Source: Caldicellulosiruptor obsidiansis OB47
Lineage (GTDB): Bacteria; Bacillota; Thermoanaerobacteria; Caldicellulosiruptorales; Caldicellulosiruptoraceae
Assembly: GCF_000145215.1 (NCBI RefSeq)
Contig: NC_014392.1
Span: 1,186,001 to 1,250,000, forward strand
Direction of reading: 5' to 3'
DNA length: 64,000 nucleotides
Part shown: piece after piece, positions 1 to 8,630 of the stretch
Numbering within the stretch: position 1 is the first letter of the stretch
Layout: every line of letters begins with the position of its first letter
Position numbers and translations under genes: made by a program
The notes under the pieces: generated by a model
Told to the model about the DNA's origin: nothing
What the model saw: the letters and a program-made list of their open reading frames with translations, nothing else
Databases searched by the model: none

Positions 1-681
1 TCAAAACCTACACTTTATAACAAAGAAGCAAGTAATAACAAAGAGGTACAATATGTTCTTTTGACAGTTCTTACAGATATATTAAAGCTTTTGCATCCGT
101 TTATGCCGTTTGTGACAGAGGAAATCTATTTGAACCTTCCACATGTTGAAGAAAGTCTTGTGATAGCAACTTGGCCCAGGCCAAGAGGATATAAATATCT
201 TGAGGATATTCAAATGGTTGAAAAGCTTGTAGAACTTATAAGAACCCTAAGAAATTTAAGGGTAGAGAAAGATATCAAGCCCGATATAAAACCTAAGGTG
301 TATATAAAGACAGATGACTTTTCAATGGTAAATCAGTTAAACTTATGGGAGATATACGTCAAAAGACTTGCAAATTTTGATCAGGTGATAATTTCAAATG
401 AGGTTCCGGAAGATAGCATAGCTTTAGTGTTATCTTGGGGAGTTGCGTATGTGAAATTAAAAGAAATAGTAGATATACAAGCAGAGCTTAAAAGGTTACT
501 TGGTGAAAAGGAAAGACTTTTAAAAGAGGTTGAGAGATCTGAGAAACTGCTAAATAACCAGAACTTTTTACAAAAAGCACCTGAAAAGGTTATAAATGAA
601 GAAAAGGAAAAATACGAAAGATATAAACAGATGCTGCTTTCAGTTGAGCAACAGATAGAACGAATAGAAAGTCTCAGGTGA
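1..681 (+). CDS. valS: Valine--tRNA ligase, C-terminal part (5' end outside window)
   Basis: Class I aminoacyl-tRNA synthetase that charges tRNA-Val in the cytoplasm. The frame is open from base 1, so only the last 226 residues are seen. They cover the anticodon-binding helical domain, with the typical segment HPFMPFVTEEIY near the start, and the C-terminal coiled-coil tRNA-binding arm. That arm has the family pattern of a Lys/Glu-rich helix, then NNQNFLQKAPEKVINEEKEK, then a second helix. The catalytic core, HIGH and KMSKS motifs lie upstream of the window. The TGA stop (679-681) overlaps the first possible folC start codons, suggesting one transcript with folC. Identity is secure from the C-terminal signature. 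Confidence 0.95.
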   Translation, partial: SKPTLYNKEASNNKEVQYVLLTVLTDILKLLHPFMPFVTEEIYLNLPHVEESLVIATWPRPRGYKYLEDIQMVEKLVELIRTLRNLRVEKDIKPDIKPKVYIKTDDFSMVNQLNLWEIYVKRLANFDQVIISNEVPEDSIALVLSWGVAYVKLKEIVDIQAELKRLLGEKERLLKEVERSEKLLNNQNFLQKAPEKVINEEKEKYERYKQMLLSVEQQIERIESLR

Positions 682-689
682 TGTTAAAA

Positions 690-1994
690 ATGACTATGAC
701 TTATGAGCAGGCTTTAGATTTTATTCATTCAACATATAAATTTGGTACAAAGCTTGGGCTTCAGAACATAAGAAAACTTCTTGAGTTTATGGGGAATCCC
801 CAGAAAGGGTTAAAGGTTATTCACATTGCAGGCACAAATGGGAAAGGTTCCACATGTGCTTTTATAAATCAGATGTTAATTGAGGCAGGATTTAGGGTGG
901 GGCTTTATACCTCACCCTTTCTTGAATATTTTAACGAGAGGATAAAACTTAATAATCAGCCAATAGATAATCAAGAGCTTGCCAGTATTACAGAGTTTGT
1001 AAAAGATAAAATTGAAGAGATGTTGAAACAAGGTTTTTCACATCCCACTGAGTTTGAGGTTGTAACTGCCATTGGTTTTGAATTTTTTAAAAGAAAAAAT
1101 GTAGACTTTGTAGTACTTGAGGTTGGGCTTGGAGGAAGATTTGATGCAACCAATGTGGTAGAAAACCCTGAACTTTGCATAATTACATCCATTGGTTTTG
1201 ACCATATGGACATTTTGGGTTCTACAATTGAAAAGATTGCTTTTGAGAAGGCAGGAATAATAAAGCAAAATAGCAAAGTAATACTGGGAGTTCAGCGATA
1301 TAAAGAGGTAAAAGAGGTTATTTCAAAAGTGTGCAAGCAGCAGAGTGCTCAGCTAATTGAGGTAGAAAAAGATTATCATATATTGAAAAATGCTCTGGAT
1401 GGAATGGTTTTTGATTGTGTAACTCCAAGAGGAATTTATAAAAACCTTGAGATTAAGCTACTTGGCACTCATCAGATAGAAAATGCTCTTAACTGTATCT
1501 ATGCGTATGAATGTTTGCGAGAAAATTACGATATAAAAACTGAAGCGTTAGTAAGGGGACTTTTGAATGCTCGGTGGAACGGACGGTTTGAGGTTTTTAT
1601 GAACTCACCTTTGATTGTATTAGATGGTGCGCACAATGTTGATGGGATGAAAGTGTTGGTAGAAAACTGCAAAACGTACTTAAGTAATAAAAAGATTGTG
1701 GCTGTAGCCGGAATTTTAAAGGACAAAGAGTATGAGAAGATGATTTCCTTACTTAAAAGCGTGGCGAGGGAAGTTATATTTACTCTTGTCCCTTATCAAA
1801 AACGGGCTTTCTCAGAAGAAGAAGCTCTTGATGTTTCAAATAGGTTTGGACTTGAATTTATAGCTGATTTTAAAGATGCAATTAAATATGCAATAAGTTT
1901 GTGTGGAGAAGATGGTGCAGTTATAATTTGTGGTTCTTTGTATCTTGTGGGGGCTGCAAGAGGTTTTCTAAAAAACATGTTAAGTGTGTTGTAA
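690..1994 (+). CDS. folC: Bifunctional folylpolyglutamate synthase / dihydrofolate synthase
   Basis: Cytoplasmic Mur-ligase-type enzyme that adds glutamate to dihydropteroate or tetrahydrofolate using ATP. The P-loop GTNGKGS lies near residue 48, followed by TSPFLEYFNERI (folate loop), VGLGGRFDATN, and the C-terminal-domain motif LDGAHNVDG. The length (about 434 aa) is normal for FolC. In-frame starts exist at GTG 678, ATG 681, ATG 690 and ATG 696. I prefer 690 because the AGGTG at 675-679 is then about 10 bases upstream, but 678 or 681 would give start/stop coupling with valS. The start is therefore uncertain by a few codons; the function is not. Confidence 0.93.
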   Translation: MTMTYEQALDFIHSTYKFGTKLGLQNIRKLLEFMGNPQKGLKVIHIAGTNGKGSTCAFINQMLIEAGFRVGLYTSPFLEYFNERIKLNNQPIDNQELASITEFVKDKIEEMLKQGFSHPTEFEVVTAIGFEFFKRKNVDFVVLEVGLGGRFDATNVVENPELCIITSIGFDHMDILGSTIEKIAFEKAGIIKQNSKVILGVQRYKEVKEVISKVCKQQSAQLIEVEKDYHILKNALDGMVFDCVTPRGIYKNLEIKLLGTHQIENALNCIYAYECLRENYDIKTEALVRGLLNARWNGRFEVFMNSPLIVLDGAHNVDGMKVLVENCKTYLSNKKIVAVAGILKDKEYEKMISLLKSVAREVIFTLVPYQKRAFSEEEALDVSNRFGLEFIADFKDAIKYAISLCGEDGAVIICGSLYLVGAARGFLKNMLSVL

Positions 1995-2057
1995 TTATAC
2001 ACCAGTTAGTATAAAATATAATACGAAGAAAATTGGAGGAAAGAGGTGTTGTCAAAA

Positions 2058-2711
2058 ATGAAACTTTTTATTGATACTGCAAATGTGAATGAGATAAGGG
2101 AAGCTCATTCGTGGGGAATAATATGTGGTGTTACCACAAATCCATCTTTGATTGCGAAAGAGGGCAGAGATTTTAAAGAAGTAGTCAATGAGATTTGTTC
2201 TATTGTGGACGGTCCAATCTCTGCAGAGGTAATTTCTCTTAAAGCAGAAGGTATGATTGAGGAAGCGAAAGATTTAGCAAAGATTCATAAAAATATAGTG
2301 ATTAAAATACCAATGACTGCAGAAGGGTTAAAGGCTGTATCTGTTCTTTCAAAAGAAGGTATTAAGACAAATGTAACCCTTATCTTCTCAGCAGCTCAAG
2401 CACTTTTAGCGGCAAAAGCGGGTGCAACTTATGTATCACCATTTGTGGGAAGACTTGACGATATTGGCCAAAATGGTATAGAGCTTATAAAGGAGATTGT
2501 ACAAATATTCAAGAATTATCCTGATATTAAAACAGAGATAATTGCAGCAAGTATAAGACATCCTATACATGTCATTGAAGCTGCAAAAGCAGGTGCTCAT
2601 ATAGCAACAGTACCATTTAAGGTTTTAGAGCAGATGACAAAACATGCTCTGACTGATGTTGGTATCGAGAGATTCTTGAAAGACTGGGAGAAGGTGCCTA
2701 AGAAAAGTTAA
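2058..2711 (+). CDS. tal: Small-type transaldolase (fructose-6-phosphate aldolase family)
   Basis: A 217-aa TIM-barrel enzyme of the short transaldolase / F6P aldolase subfamily, which moves dihydroxyacetone units in the non-oxidative pentose phosphate pathway. Visible family motifs are FIDTAN at the N-terminus, CGVTTNPSL, the Schiff-base lysine in VIKIPMT (Lys83), [19 protein letters not shown] and [13 protein letters not shown]. The open frame extends to a GTG at 2046, but ATG 2058 matches the family N-terminus (MKLFIDTAN) and is served by AGAGGTG about 10 bases upstream. True transaldolase and F6P aldolase activity cannot be separated here. A strong terminator follows directly, so this gene probably ends its transcript. 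Confidence 0.93.
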   Translation: MKLFIDTANVNEIREAHSWGIICGVTTNPSLIAKEGRDFKEVVNEICSIVDGPISAEVISLKAEGMIEEAKDLAKIHKNIVIKIPMTAEGLKAVSVLSKEGIKTNVTLIFSAAQALLAAKAGATYVSPFVGRLDDIGQNGIELIKEIVQIFKNYPDIKTEIIAASIRHPIHVIEAAKAGAHIATVPFKVLEQMTKHALTDVGIERFLKDWEKVPKKS

Positions 2712-2743
2712 AGCAACCCTGAAAGAAGGGTTGCTGTTTTTTT
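2712..2743 (+). terminator. Rho-independent terminator after transaldolase
   Basis: Perfect 9-bp stem AGCAACCCT (2712-2720) / AGGGTTGCT (2727-2735) with a 6-base loop, followed by a T-run at 2737-2743. It starts one base after the transaldolase stop codon and separates that gene from pgeF. Confidence 0.9.
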
Positions 2744-2766
2744 AAATTTTTAACTGGAGGGGAAAG

Positions 2767-3561
2767 ATGGGATTTATAAAAGAGAATATTAAGGGAATAG
2801 AAATATTTGGAATAAGTGAATTTAAAGATTATGGTATAGAAGGATTTTTTACAACACGACAATGTTGTGGACATGATAATTTTAACCTGAGCTATAAATG
2901 GACAGAACGAAAAGAGGAAGTAGACAAAAACTTTCGCATTCTTTTTGAAGCTTTGCAAATAGACCATAGAAATATTTTCTATGCAAAACAGGTGCATAAA
3001 AATGATATAATAATTGTAGAAAGAGGATTTGATTTTTTTGAATATACTCCGCAAATAGAGGCAGACGGACTTGTAACGAATGTCCCCGGAATTACACTTA
3101 TAACAATGCATGCCGATTGCTTTCCTGTTTATATTGTTGATACAAAAAAAAGAGTAATTTCTCTGGTTCATTCTGGTTGGAGAGGGACTTTGCGGCATAT
3201 AACCGAAAATGCCCTACAGATTCTGAAGAAAAAATTTTTATCTGCAGCTGAAGATTTACTTGTTGCAATTGGTCCAGGGATATGTAGAAAACATTTTGAG
3301 GTGGGTAAGGATATTTACGAGATGTTTTTGAGAGAGTTTGGAGATGAAGTTTGTTTAGAATCTGAAAAGGGTCTTTTTGTCGATTTGAAAAAAGCAATAA
3401 TGATTGACTTGAAGAAGAATGGTATCGGAAGTTCTCAGATAATATGCTGTGAAATGTGCACCTATGAAAATGAAGAACTGTTTTTTTCGTATAGAAGAGA
3501 CCACAGCAAACCAGAAAGATTGGGAAGTATGGTGGCAATCTTGAGGATGGTGAGAAAGTAA
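2767..3561 (+). CDS. pgeF: Purine nucleoside phosphorylase / laccase-domain protein (YfiH/PgeF family)
   Basis: 264-aa member of the Cu-oxidase_4 (YfiH, YlmD) family. Characterised members cleave purine nucleosides such as adenosine and inosine, and the E. coli homologue has been linked to peptidoglycan editing. The three conserved metal-site residues are visible: His77 (KQVHKN), Cys118 (MHADCFP) and His135 (HSGWRGT). Length is normal. ATG 2767 follows the SD AACTGGAGGGG. It is 1 base from phoP and probably shares its transcript, which has no obvious functional logic. The old name multicopper polyphenol oxidase should not be taken literally. Confidence 0.88.
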   Translation: MGFIKENIKGIEIFGISEFKDYGIEGFFTTRQCCGHDNFNLSYKWTERKEEVDKNFRILFEALQIDHRNIFYAKQVHKNDIIIVERGFDFFEYTPQIEADGLVTNVPGITLITMHADCFPVYIVDTKKRVISLVHSGWRGTLRHITENALQILKKKFLSAAEDLLVAIGPGICRKHFEVGKDIYEMFLREFGDEVCLESEKGLFVDLKKAIMIDLKKNGIGSSQIICCEMCTYENEELFFSYRRDHSKPERLGSMVAILRMVRK

Positions 3562-3562
3562 G

Positions 3563-4261
3563 ATGAAAAGCATTTTAATAGTTGATGATGAGCAGCATAT
3601 TCTTGAACTTCTCAAATTTAATCTTAGGAAAGAAGGATATAATACATTTGAAGCGGACAGTGGAGTACAGGCATTGGAGATTTTAAAGAATAACAAAGTT
3701 GATCTTGTCATACTTGATATTATGATGAGTGACAAGGATGGATATGAAGTTTTAAAAGAGATTCGATTCAATAGAGATACTAAAAATCTTCCGGTGATTT
3801 TGCTGTCTGCTAAATCTGAAGAGATTGATAAGATACTTGGGCTTGAGCTCGGAGCAGATGACTATATAACAAAGCCTTTTAGTGTAAAAGAGCTGGTTGT
3901 AAGAGTGAAGGCACTTTTAAGAAGAGTAGAGAGTTTAAAGCCTGAGGTTGAAGATAAGGTCAAGTTTGGAGATGTAGAAGTGGACTTTTCAAAAAGAACT
4001 GTCAAGAAAAATAACCAGGATGTATCTCTTTCGTTCAAAGAATTTGAGCTTCTGAAGCTTCTTATCGAAAACAAAGGCAGGGTGTTGGACAGAGACTTTA
4101 TTTTGCAAAGGGTATGGGGATACGAGTTTGATGGAGATACACGAACGGTTGACGTACACATAAGGTTTTTGAGGAGAAAACTTGAAGATGATGAGAAAAA
4201 TCCGCGTTACATAGAAACTGTCAGGGGTGTGGGATACAGGTTTAATGAAAGGTCTGAGTAA
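3563..4261 (+). CDS. phoP: OmpR/PhoB-family response regulator, probably PhoP
   Basis: 232-aa cytoplasmic regulator with an N-terminal receiver domain (about 1-120) and a C-terminal winged-helix DNA-binding domain (about 135-230). Receiver residues are in place: acidic pair Asp8-Asp9, phospho-acceptor Asp52 (LVILDIMM), Ser82 and Lys104 (KPFS). The wHTH has the OmpR signatures FELLKLL, RVWGYEFDGDTRTVDVHIRFLRRKL and YIETVRGVGYRF. It is followed after 3 bases by a PAS-containing kinase, and the phosphate transporter genes lie next door behind a PhoP box. I therefore infer it is the phosphate-starvation regulator PhoP/PhoB. The family is certain; the phosphate role rests on context. Confidence 0.9.
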   Translation: MKSILIVDDEQHILELLKFNLRKEGYNTFEADSGVQALEILKNNKVDLVILDIMMSDKDGYEVLKEIRFNRDTKNLPVILLSAKSEEIDKILGLELGADDYITKPFSVKELVVRVKALLRRVESLKPEVEDKVKFGDVEVDFSKRTVKKNNQDVSLSFKEFELLKLLIENKGRVLDRDFILQRVWGYEFDGDTRTVDVHIRFLRRKLEDDEKNPRYIETVRGVGYRFNERSE

Positions 4262-4264
4262 AGC

Positions 4265-5995
4265 ATGAGGTTAAAGCTTTTTGGTTATACCATATTGGTT
4301 GTGGTGGTTATTACTTTTCTTCAAGGAGTTCTCTCGTATGAGGCTTATAAAAACATATATATAGATGAAAACAAAAGATGGCTTGTTGCCAAAATAAATG
4401 AAGTAGAAAAGTACATTTGGTCTTTTGGCATTGATAAGCTAAAAGACATCTACAACAAGGGGGATTTTAGGGTAACTATTGTGGGTAGCAGTGGGGTTGT
4501 TCTTTACGACTCTGAAGCAGATATAAAGAAAATGGAAAATCACTTAAAAAGACCAGAGATTGCAAATGCCAATAGAGTTTTTGGAAAAGTAGAGTTTTCG
4601 ATGAGAAGGAGCAAAACACTGGGACATTACTTTTTGTATGCAGCTAAAAAGGTTAAAATTCACAATACAATAATATTTATAAGAGTTTCAGTCTTGCTGA
4701 ACAAAGTTGACTCAATTTTAAAAAAAGTTTTGTTTAATACTCTGAAATTCGCAATTATATGTATTTTTCTGGGTATAGCATTAGCAATAGGGATATCATC
4801 GGTTTTATATCAACCATTAAAAGGGTTAATTTCTCTTATTTCAGAAGGCCTTGAAAAGTTCAGCATACACGATGTAAGAAGTACTAAAGATTTCAGATGG
4901 CTGAGTCTAAGCTTTTCAAAGATGTATCAGCTTTTAGAAGAAAAGATTAGCGAATCTAATATATTGAGAAAAAGGCTCACTTCGCTTTTAGACTCAATAG
5001 ACATTGGTATAATATTCTTTGATGTGAATAAGAGAATACTCATGTTCAATAGAGGAGCGGAAAACATTCTTGAAACTAACCTCAAGATTGGATTTAGTTT
5101 GCTTGAATGCGTCCGAGTATATGAACTGTTTGAATTTCTTTTTCAGCAGGATACAAAAGAAAAGGAATTGGAGATTAGTATAAATAATAAACTAAAATTT
5201 TTAAAAGTGAGCAAAAAGAAGATTTCTTATGAAGATGGTAAAGAGGGAATACTCCTCATCCTAAGTGATATTACTTTTTTGAAAAAATTAGAAAGAGTTC
5301 GATCAGACTTTGTGGCAAATGTCTCGCATGAACTCAAAACACCACTTACTTCAATAAAGGGTTTTGTAGAAACGCTTAAAGATGGTGCAATTGATGATAA
5401 AGATGTTGCCCTTAAGTTTCTTAACATAATTGAGGTTGAGGTAGAAAGGCTTGTGAGACTCATCAATGACCTTCTCTATCTTTCGGAAATAGAGAATGCA
5501 GCAATGCCCATTTTAGATGAAAAAGTGGTGGTTAAAGAGGTTGTGCTTGAGAGCATTGAACTTTTAAAGATAAAAGCTGAGAAAAAAAATATTCAATTTG
5601 TTGATATTAAAGTTCCAGATGGTCTTGAGATGAACATATATCGGGATTGGCTAAAGCAGATTTTTATAAATCTTATAGACAATGCAATTGTTTATAACAA
5701 AGAAAACGGAAAAGTTTGGGTAACAGTAGAGAAATCAAATGGTATGGTAGTTATAAAAGTTAAAGATACAGGAATTGGAATTCCCGAAAAAGAGATTGAA
5801 AGAATATTTGAAAGATTTTACAGAGTGGATAAAGGAAGGTCAAGAAAACTTGGGGGTACAGGCTTAGGTCTTTCTATTGTAAAGCATATAGTAGAACTTT
5901 ATGGAGGAAAGATTTGGGTTAAAAGTCAAGAAGGTTACGGCAGTGAATTTACAGTTATAATTCCAATTAACAAAAAGGCCGACCTACATCAGTAA
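4265..5995 (+). CDS. phoR: Membrane sensor histidine kinase, probably PhoR
   Basis: 576-aa kinase partner of the adjacent response regulator. Order of parts: TM helix 1 (about 5-24), an extracytoplasmic region of about 135 residues, TM helix 2 (about 160-182), a linker, a PAS domain (about 235-340), HisKA with the phospho-accepting His355 (VSHELKTPLTSIKGF), and HATPase_c. The ATPase domain shows the N box (FINLIDNAIVYN), G1 (DTGIGIPE), F box (ERFYRVD) and G2 (GGTGLGLSIVKHI). This architecture and PAS position match Gram-positive PhoR. Its last codons overlap a hairpin that probably terminates the converging pit transcript. The ligand cannot be read from sequence; phosphate is inferred from neighbours. 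Confidence 0.88.
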   Translation: MRLKLFGYTILVVVVITFLQGVLSYEAYKNIYIDENKRWLVAKINEVEKYIWSFGIDKLKDIYNKGDFRVTIVGSSGVVLYDSEADIKKMENHLKRPEIANANRVFGKVEFSMRRSKTLGHYFLYAAKKVKIHNTIIFIRVSVLLNKVDSILKKVLFNTLKFAIICIFLGIALAIGISSVLYQPLKGLISLISEGLEKFSIHDVRSTKDFRWLSLSFSKMYQLLEEKISESNILRKRLTSLLDSIDIGIIFFDVNKRILMFNRGAENILETNLKIGFSLLECVRVYELFEFLFQQDTKEKELEISINNKLKFLKVSKKKISYEDGKEGILLILSDITFLKKLERVRSDFVANVSHELKTPLTSIKGFVETLKDGAIDDKDVALKFLNIIEVEVERLVRLINDLLYLSEIENAAMPILDEKVVVKEVVLESIELLKIKAEKKNIQFVDIKVPDGLEMNIYRDWLKQIFINLIDNAIVYNKENGKVWVTVEKSNGMVVIKVKDTGIGIPEKEIERIFERFYRVDKGRSRKLGGTGLGLSIVKHIVELYGGKIWVKSQEGYGSEFTVIIPINKKADLHQ

Positions 5996-6007
5996 GTCAG
6001 CCTTTTT
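5972..6007 (-). terminator. Terminator hairpin for the pit operon, inside the phoR 3' end
   Basis: Arms 5972-5987 and 5992-6007 are complementary over 16 positions except two. On the minus-strand RNA both exceptions are G-U wobbles, while on the plus-strand RNA they are A-C mismatches. With flanking AAAAA/TTTTT, the hairpin is better for transcripts coming from pit (minus) than from phoR. It spans the phoR stop codon. Confidence 0.7.
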
Positions 6008-6011
6008 GTAG

Positions 6012-7010
6012 CTATGCTATCCAATTAATTAAGATAGAAATAATAGCTCCTAAAATAGCACACATTGGGATAGTCAAAACCCATGCAATAACGATATTTC
6101 TCGCAATTCCCCATCTAACGGCTGAAAACTTTTTACATGCACCTACTCCCATAATAGAGGACGAGATGACATGGGTTGTGGAAACTGGTGCACCTATATG
6201 AGTTGCAAACTGAATTGTTAGTGCTGCACCAGTCTCTGCTGCAAAGCCGTTTATTGGTGCAAGTTTTATTATCTTTATTCCCATTGTTTTAATTATTCGC
6301 CAGCCACCTACGGATGTACCGAGAGCCATGGCAAGAGCACAGGCAAATTTAACCCAGTCAGGTACAACAAACTCATTTAAAATTCCACTTCCTACCAGTG
6401 CCATGGTTATTATTCCCATGGATTTTTGAGCATCGTTTGAGCCATGACTGTATGCCATCCACATTGCAGATAGTATTTGAAGCTTTGAAAAATATCTATT
6501 AATTATGGTTGGATGTACTTTGGCAAACACTATGTAAAGAACCATCATAAATAAATATCCAAATACAAAACCTAAGATAGGAGATACAATAAGAGGAAGA
6601 ACAATCTTTTTGACAAATCCTGCCCAGTTTATATCGGCAAGTGATTTTGTTGCAGCAATTGCAGCGCCTACAAGACCGCCAATTATTGCATGTGATGAAG
6701 AAGAAGGTATTCCCCACCACCATGTAATCAGGTCCCAAACAATTGCTGCAATTACAGCCGCAAGTATAAGATTTTGTGTAACAAATCTCGGGTCAACAAT
6801 TCCATGACCAATGGTTTTAGCAACCTCTGTGTTTATCATTGCACCAAAGAAGTTAAATACTGCTGACATAAATATGGCAGTACGTGGTGTTAAAACTCTT
6901 GTTGAAACTGAGGTTGCAATAGCATTTGCTGTATCATGAAACCCATTTATAAAATCAAAAGTCAGCGCTAAAATGATTATTAAAAGTAGGTCCAGTGGTA
7001 TGTTATGCAT
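6012..7010 (-). CDS. pit: PiT-family low-affinity inorganic phosphate transporter
   Basis: 332-aa integral membrane phosphate permease, probably cation-coupled (H+ or Na+). The PiT duplicated signatures are present: FINGFHDTANAIATSVST near the N-terminus and AYSHGSNDAQKSMGIIT in the second half, plus GAPVSTTHVISSSIMGVG. About ten hydrophobic helices are seen. The length is short but typical for bacterial and archaeal PiT. It overlaps the upstream DUF47 gene by 8 bases, so the two form one operon read toward phoR. DUF47 proteins act with or on Pit in several bacteria. Position between phoPR and pstB-phoU supports a phosphate role. Confidence 0.95.
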   Translation of the reverse strand: MHNIPLDLLLIIILALTFDFINGFHDTANAIATSVSTRVLTPRTAIFMSAVFNFFGAMINTEVAKTIGHGIVDPRFVTQNLILAAVIAAIVWDLITWWWGIPSSSSHAIIGGLVGAAIAATKSLADINWAGFVKKIVLPLIVSPILGFVFGYLFMMVLYIVFAKVHPTIINRYFSKLQILSAMWMAYSHGSNDAQKSMGIITMALVGSGILNEFVVPDWVKFACALAMALGTSVGGWRIIKTMGIKIIKLAPINGFAAETGAALTIQFATHIGAPVSTTHVISSSIMGVGACKKFSAVRWGIARNIVIAWVLTIPMCAILGAIISILINWIA

Positions 7011-7629
7011 TTTTTGTCACAACTCCTTCTATCACATTTGCTACATCTTCACACGCATCAAGCGTGTCTTCCAGGAAACCAAAAATTTCTTTCCAAATAA
7101 TTACTTCAATAGGTTTGTCTTTATTTTCGGCAAATAGTTTTTTGATTGCGTTTCTGTACACAATGTCGCCCTCATCTTCAATTCTATTGACTTCTATTAT
7201 TTTTTCCTTTATGAGTCTAGTATTTTTTAAATCTTTTAAGTTTTCCACAACTCCTTTTAACTCTTTTGTGCAGTTTATGATCATCTCCGATAATATTTTT
7301 GCTTCAGGTCTGACGGTGTTTACATTATAGATTTCAAATCTGTGTGCAACTGTTTCGAGTGAATCGACAATGTTGTCAATCTCTTTGATTATTGCAAACA
7401 AATCTTCTCTGTCAAGAGGTGTGATAAAAGTTTTGTTGAGAAGTTCAATCACTTGGTGGGTAATATCATCCCCTTTGTTTTCAGCTTTTTCAAGCTTTGA
7501 GATTAGCTCTTGCATATTTGAGAGGTTATTGAGGAGTTGATTTAGCATCACCGCTGATTGATAAGCATTTTCAACAGCATCTTCTAGTAAAACAAAAAAC
7601 TGATTTTCTTTTGGAATTATACTCCACAT
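7003..7629 (-). CDS. DUF47 / PhoU-like Pit accessory protein
   Basis: 208-aa all-helical cytoplasmic protein of the PhoU_div (DUF47) family. It has the typical segments ITHQVIELLNKTFITPLDREDL and EIDNIVDSLETVAHRFEI, and the acidic stretch NRIEDEGDIVYRNA. Family members are encoded directly upstream of Pit and are thought to modulate it; a biochemical role is not established. The start ATG (7627-7629 on the plus strand) has GAAGGGG upstream on the minus strand. The stop overlaps the pit start by 8 bases, implying translational coupling. It diverges from pstB across a 223-bp regulatory gap. Confidence 0.9.
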   Translation of the reverse strand: MWSIIPKENQFFVLLEDAVENAYQSAVMLNQLLNNLSNMQELISKLEKAENKGDDITHQVIELLNKTFITPLDREDLFAIIKEIDNIVDSLETVAHRFEIYNVNTVRPEAKILSEMIINCTKELKGVVENLKDLKNTRLIKEKIIEVNRIEDEGDIVYRNAIKKLFAENKDKPIEVIIWKEIFGFLEDTLDACEDVANVIEGVVTKNA

Positions 7630-7754
7630 ATTTCACAACCCCTTCTTTGAAGAATTTTTGTCACAAAGACCATTTTAATAAAAGTGATTTTTGTTTATCA
7701 ATCCTGCGAACCTCATAAAAAGTTTTACATCGCACAAAGAATATTATATAATAT

Positions 7755-7793
7755 TTAACACAGTTTTAACATACATTAAACAAGAATTTAATG
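7755..7793 (+). promoter_or_regulatory. PhoP box: four 11-bp-phased TTAACA-like repeats upstream of pstB
   Basis: Hexamers start at 7755 (TTAACA), 7766 (TTAACA), 7777 (TAAACA) and 7788 (TTAATG), each exactly 11 bp apart. This is the arrangement of the Gram-positive PhoP binding site (TT-A/T/C-ACA repeats on one DNA face). A -10-like TATAAA at 7801-7806 places the repeats at about -58 to -20, where PhoP boxes of activated promoters such as B. subtilis pstS lie. No -35 hexamer is needed for such promoters. The pattern is direct; regulation by the nearby PhoP is inferred. Confidence 0.85.
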
Positions 7794-7800
7794 TTGGAAT

Positions 7801-7806
7801 TATAAA
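7801..7806 (+). promoter_or_regulatory. -10 element of the pstB-phoU promoter
   Basis: TATAAA downstream of the PhoP box, about 47 bases before the pstB start codon. There is no good -35; the PhoP repeats occupy that position, which fits an activator-dependent promoter. Confidence 0.6.
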
Positions 7807-7852
7807 ATATATAAGTTGTAGCTATTAAAAAGTAGGGAGAGGTTGCTTCAAG

Positions 7853-8602
7853 ATGGTAATAATAGAAACAAATGATTTAAATCTATATTATGGTGAAAAC
7901 CACGCTCTCAAAAATATAAACATAAAAATAAACGAAAAAGCTATAACCGCCCTAATAGGACCGTCTGGGTGTGGAAAATCTACTTTCTTGAGAACTCTAA
8001 ATAGAATGAATGATCTTATTGAAAATGTTAAGATAGAAGGAAAGGTATATTTTGAAGGTAAGGATGTTTACAAAGAAATAGATGTAATTACGCTTAGGAA
8101 AAAGATTGGAATGGTATTCCAAAAACCTAATCCTTTCCCAATGAGCATATATGACAATGTAGCATATGGACCAAGAATTCATGGTATTAAAAAGAAAGAA
8201 GTGCTTGATGAGATTGTAGAAAGCAGTCTTAAAAAAGCCTATCTGTGGGATGAAGTAAAGGATAGGCTGAAAAAAAGTGCATTTTCACTCTCTGGAGGTC
8301 AGCAGCAAAGACTCTGCATAGCAAGAGTTTTGGCGGTTGAACCTGAAGTAATTCTACTTGATGAGCCAACATCTGCCCTTGATCCTATTTCAACATTAAA
8401 AATAGAGGAGCTTTTAGAACAGCTCAAGAAAAACTACACAATAATAATAGTCACTCATAATATGCAACAGGCTGCTCGAATTTCTGATTTCACAGGATTT
8501 TTCTTAAATGGAGAACTTGTAGAGTTTGACAAAACAATCACTATATTTAATACTCCACGGGACAAAAGAACAGAGGACTATATTACCGGCAGGTTCGGAT
8601 AA
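7853..8602 (+). CDS. pstB: Phosphate ABC transporter ATP-binding protein PstB
   Basis: 249-aa ABC ATPase that energises high-affinity phosphate uptake with the PstC/PstA permease and PstS binding protein. Walker A is GPSGCGKS (36-43). The Q-loop is followed by the PstB-specific [20 protein letters not shown]. The signature is [16 protein letters not shown], Walker B is [13 protein letters not shown], and the switch His is in [13 protein letters not shown] 7853 has AGGGAGAGG about 10 bases upstream. Unusually, no pstS, pstC or pstA lies next to it, so the membrane partners must be elsewhere. It is probably co-transcribed with phoU (28-base gap) from the PhoP-box promoter. Confidence 0.95.
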   Translation: MVIIETNDLNLYYGENHALKNINIKINEKAITALIGPSGCGKSTFLRTLNRMNDLIENVKIEGKVYFEGKDVYKEIDVITLRKKIGMVFQKPNPFPMSIYDNVAYGPRIHGIKKKEVLDEIVESSLKKAYLWDEVKDRLKKSAFSLSGGQQQRLCIARVLAVEPEVILLDEPTSALDPISTLKIEELLEQLKKNYTIIIVTHNMQQAARISDFTGFFLNGELVEFDKTITIFNTPRDKRTEDYITGRFG

Positions 8603-8630
8603 TTATTATGTTGAGAGGTGAATTTTTGAT

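Noticed and set aside
2698-3771. Long minus-strand open frames opposite pgeF and phoP (up to 166 codons)
   Set aside because: They are antisense to clearly conserved genes, have no SD sites and are rich in Ser, Phe and Cys as expected for shadows of AT-rich coding DNA.
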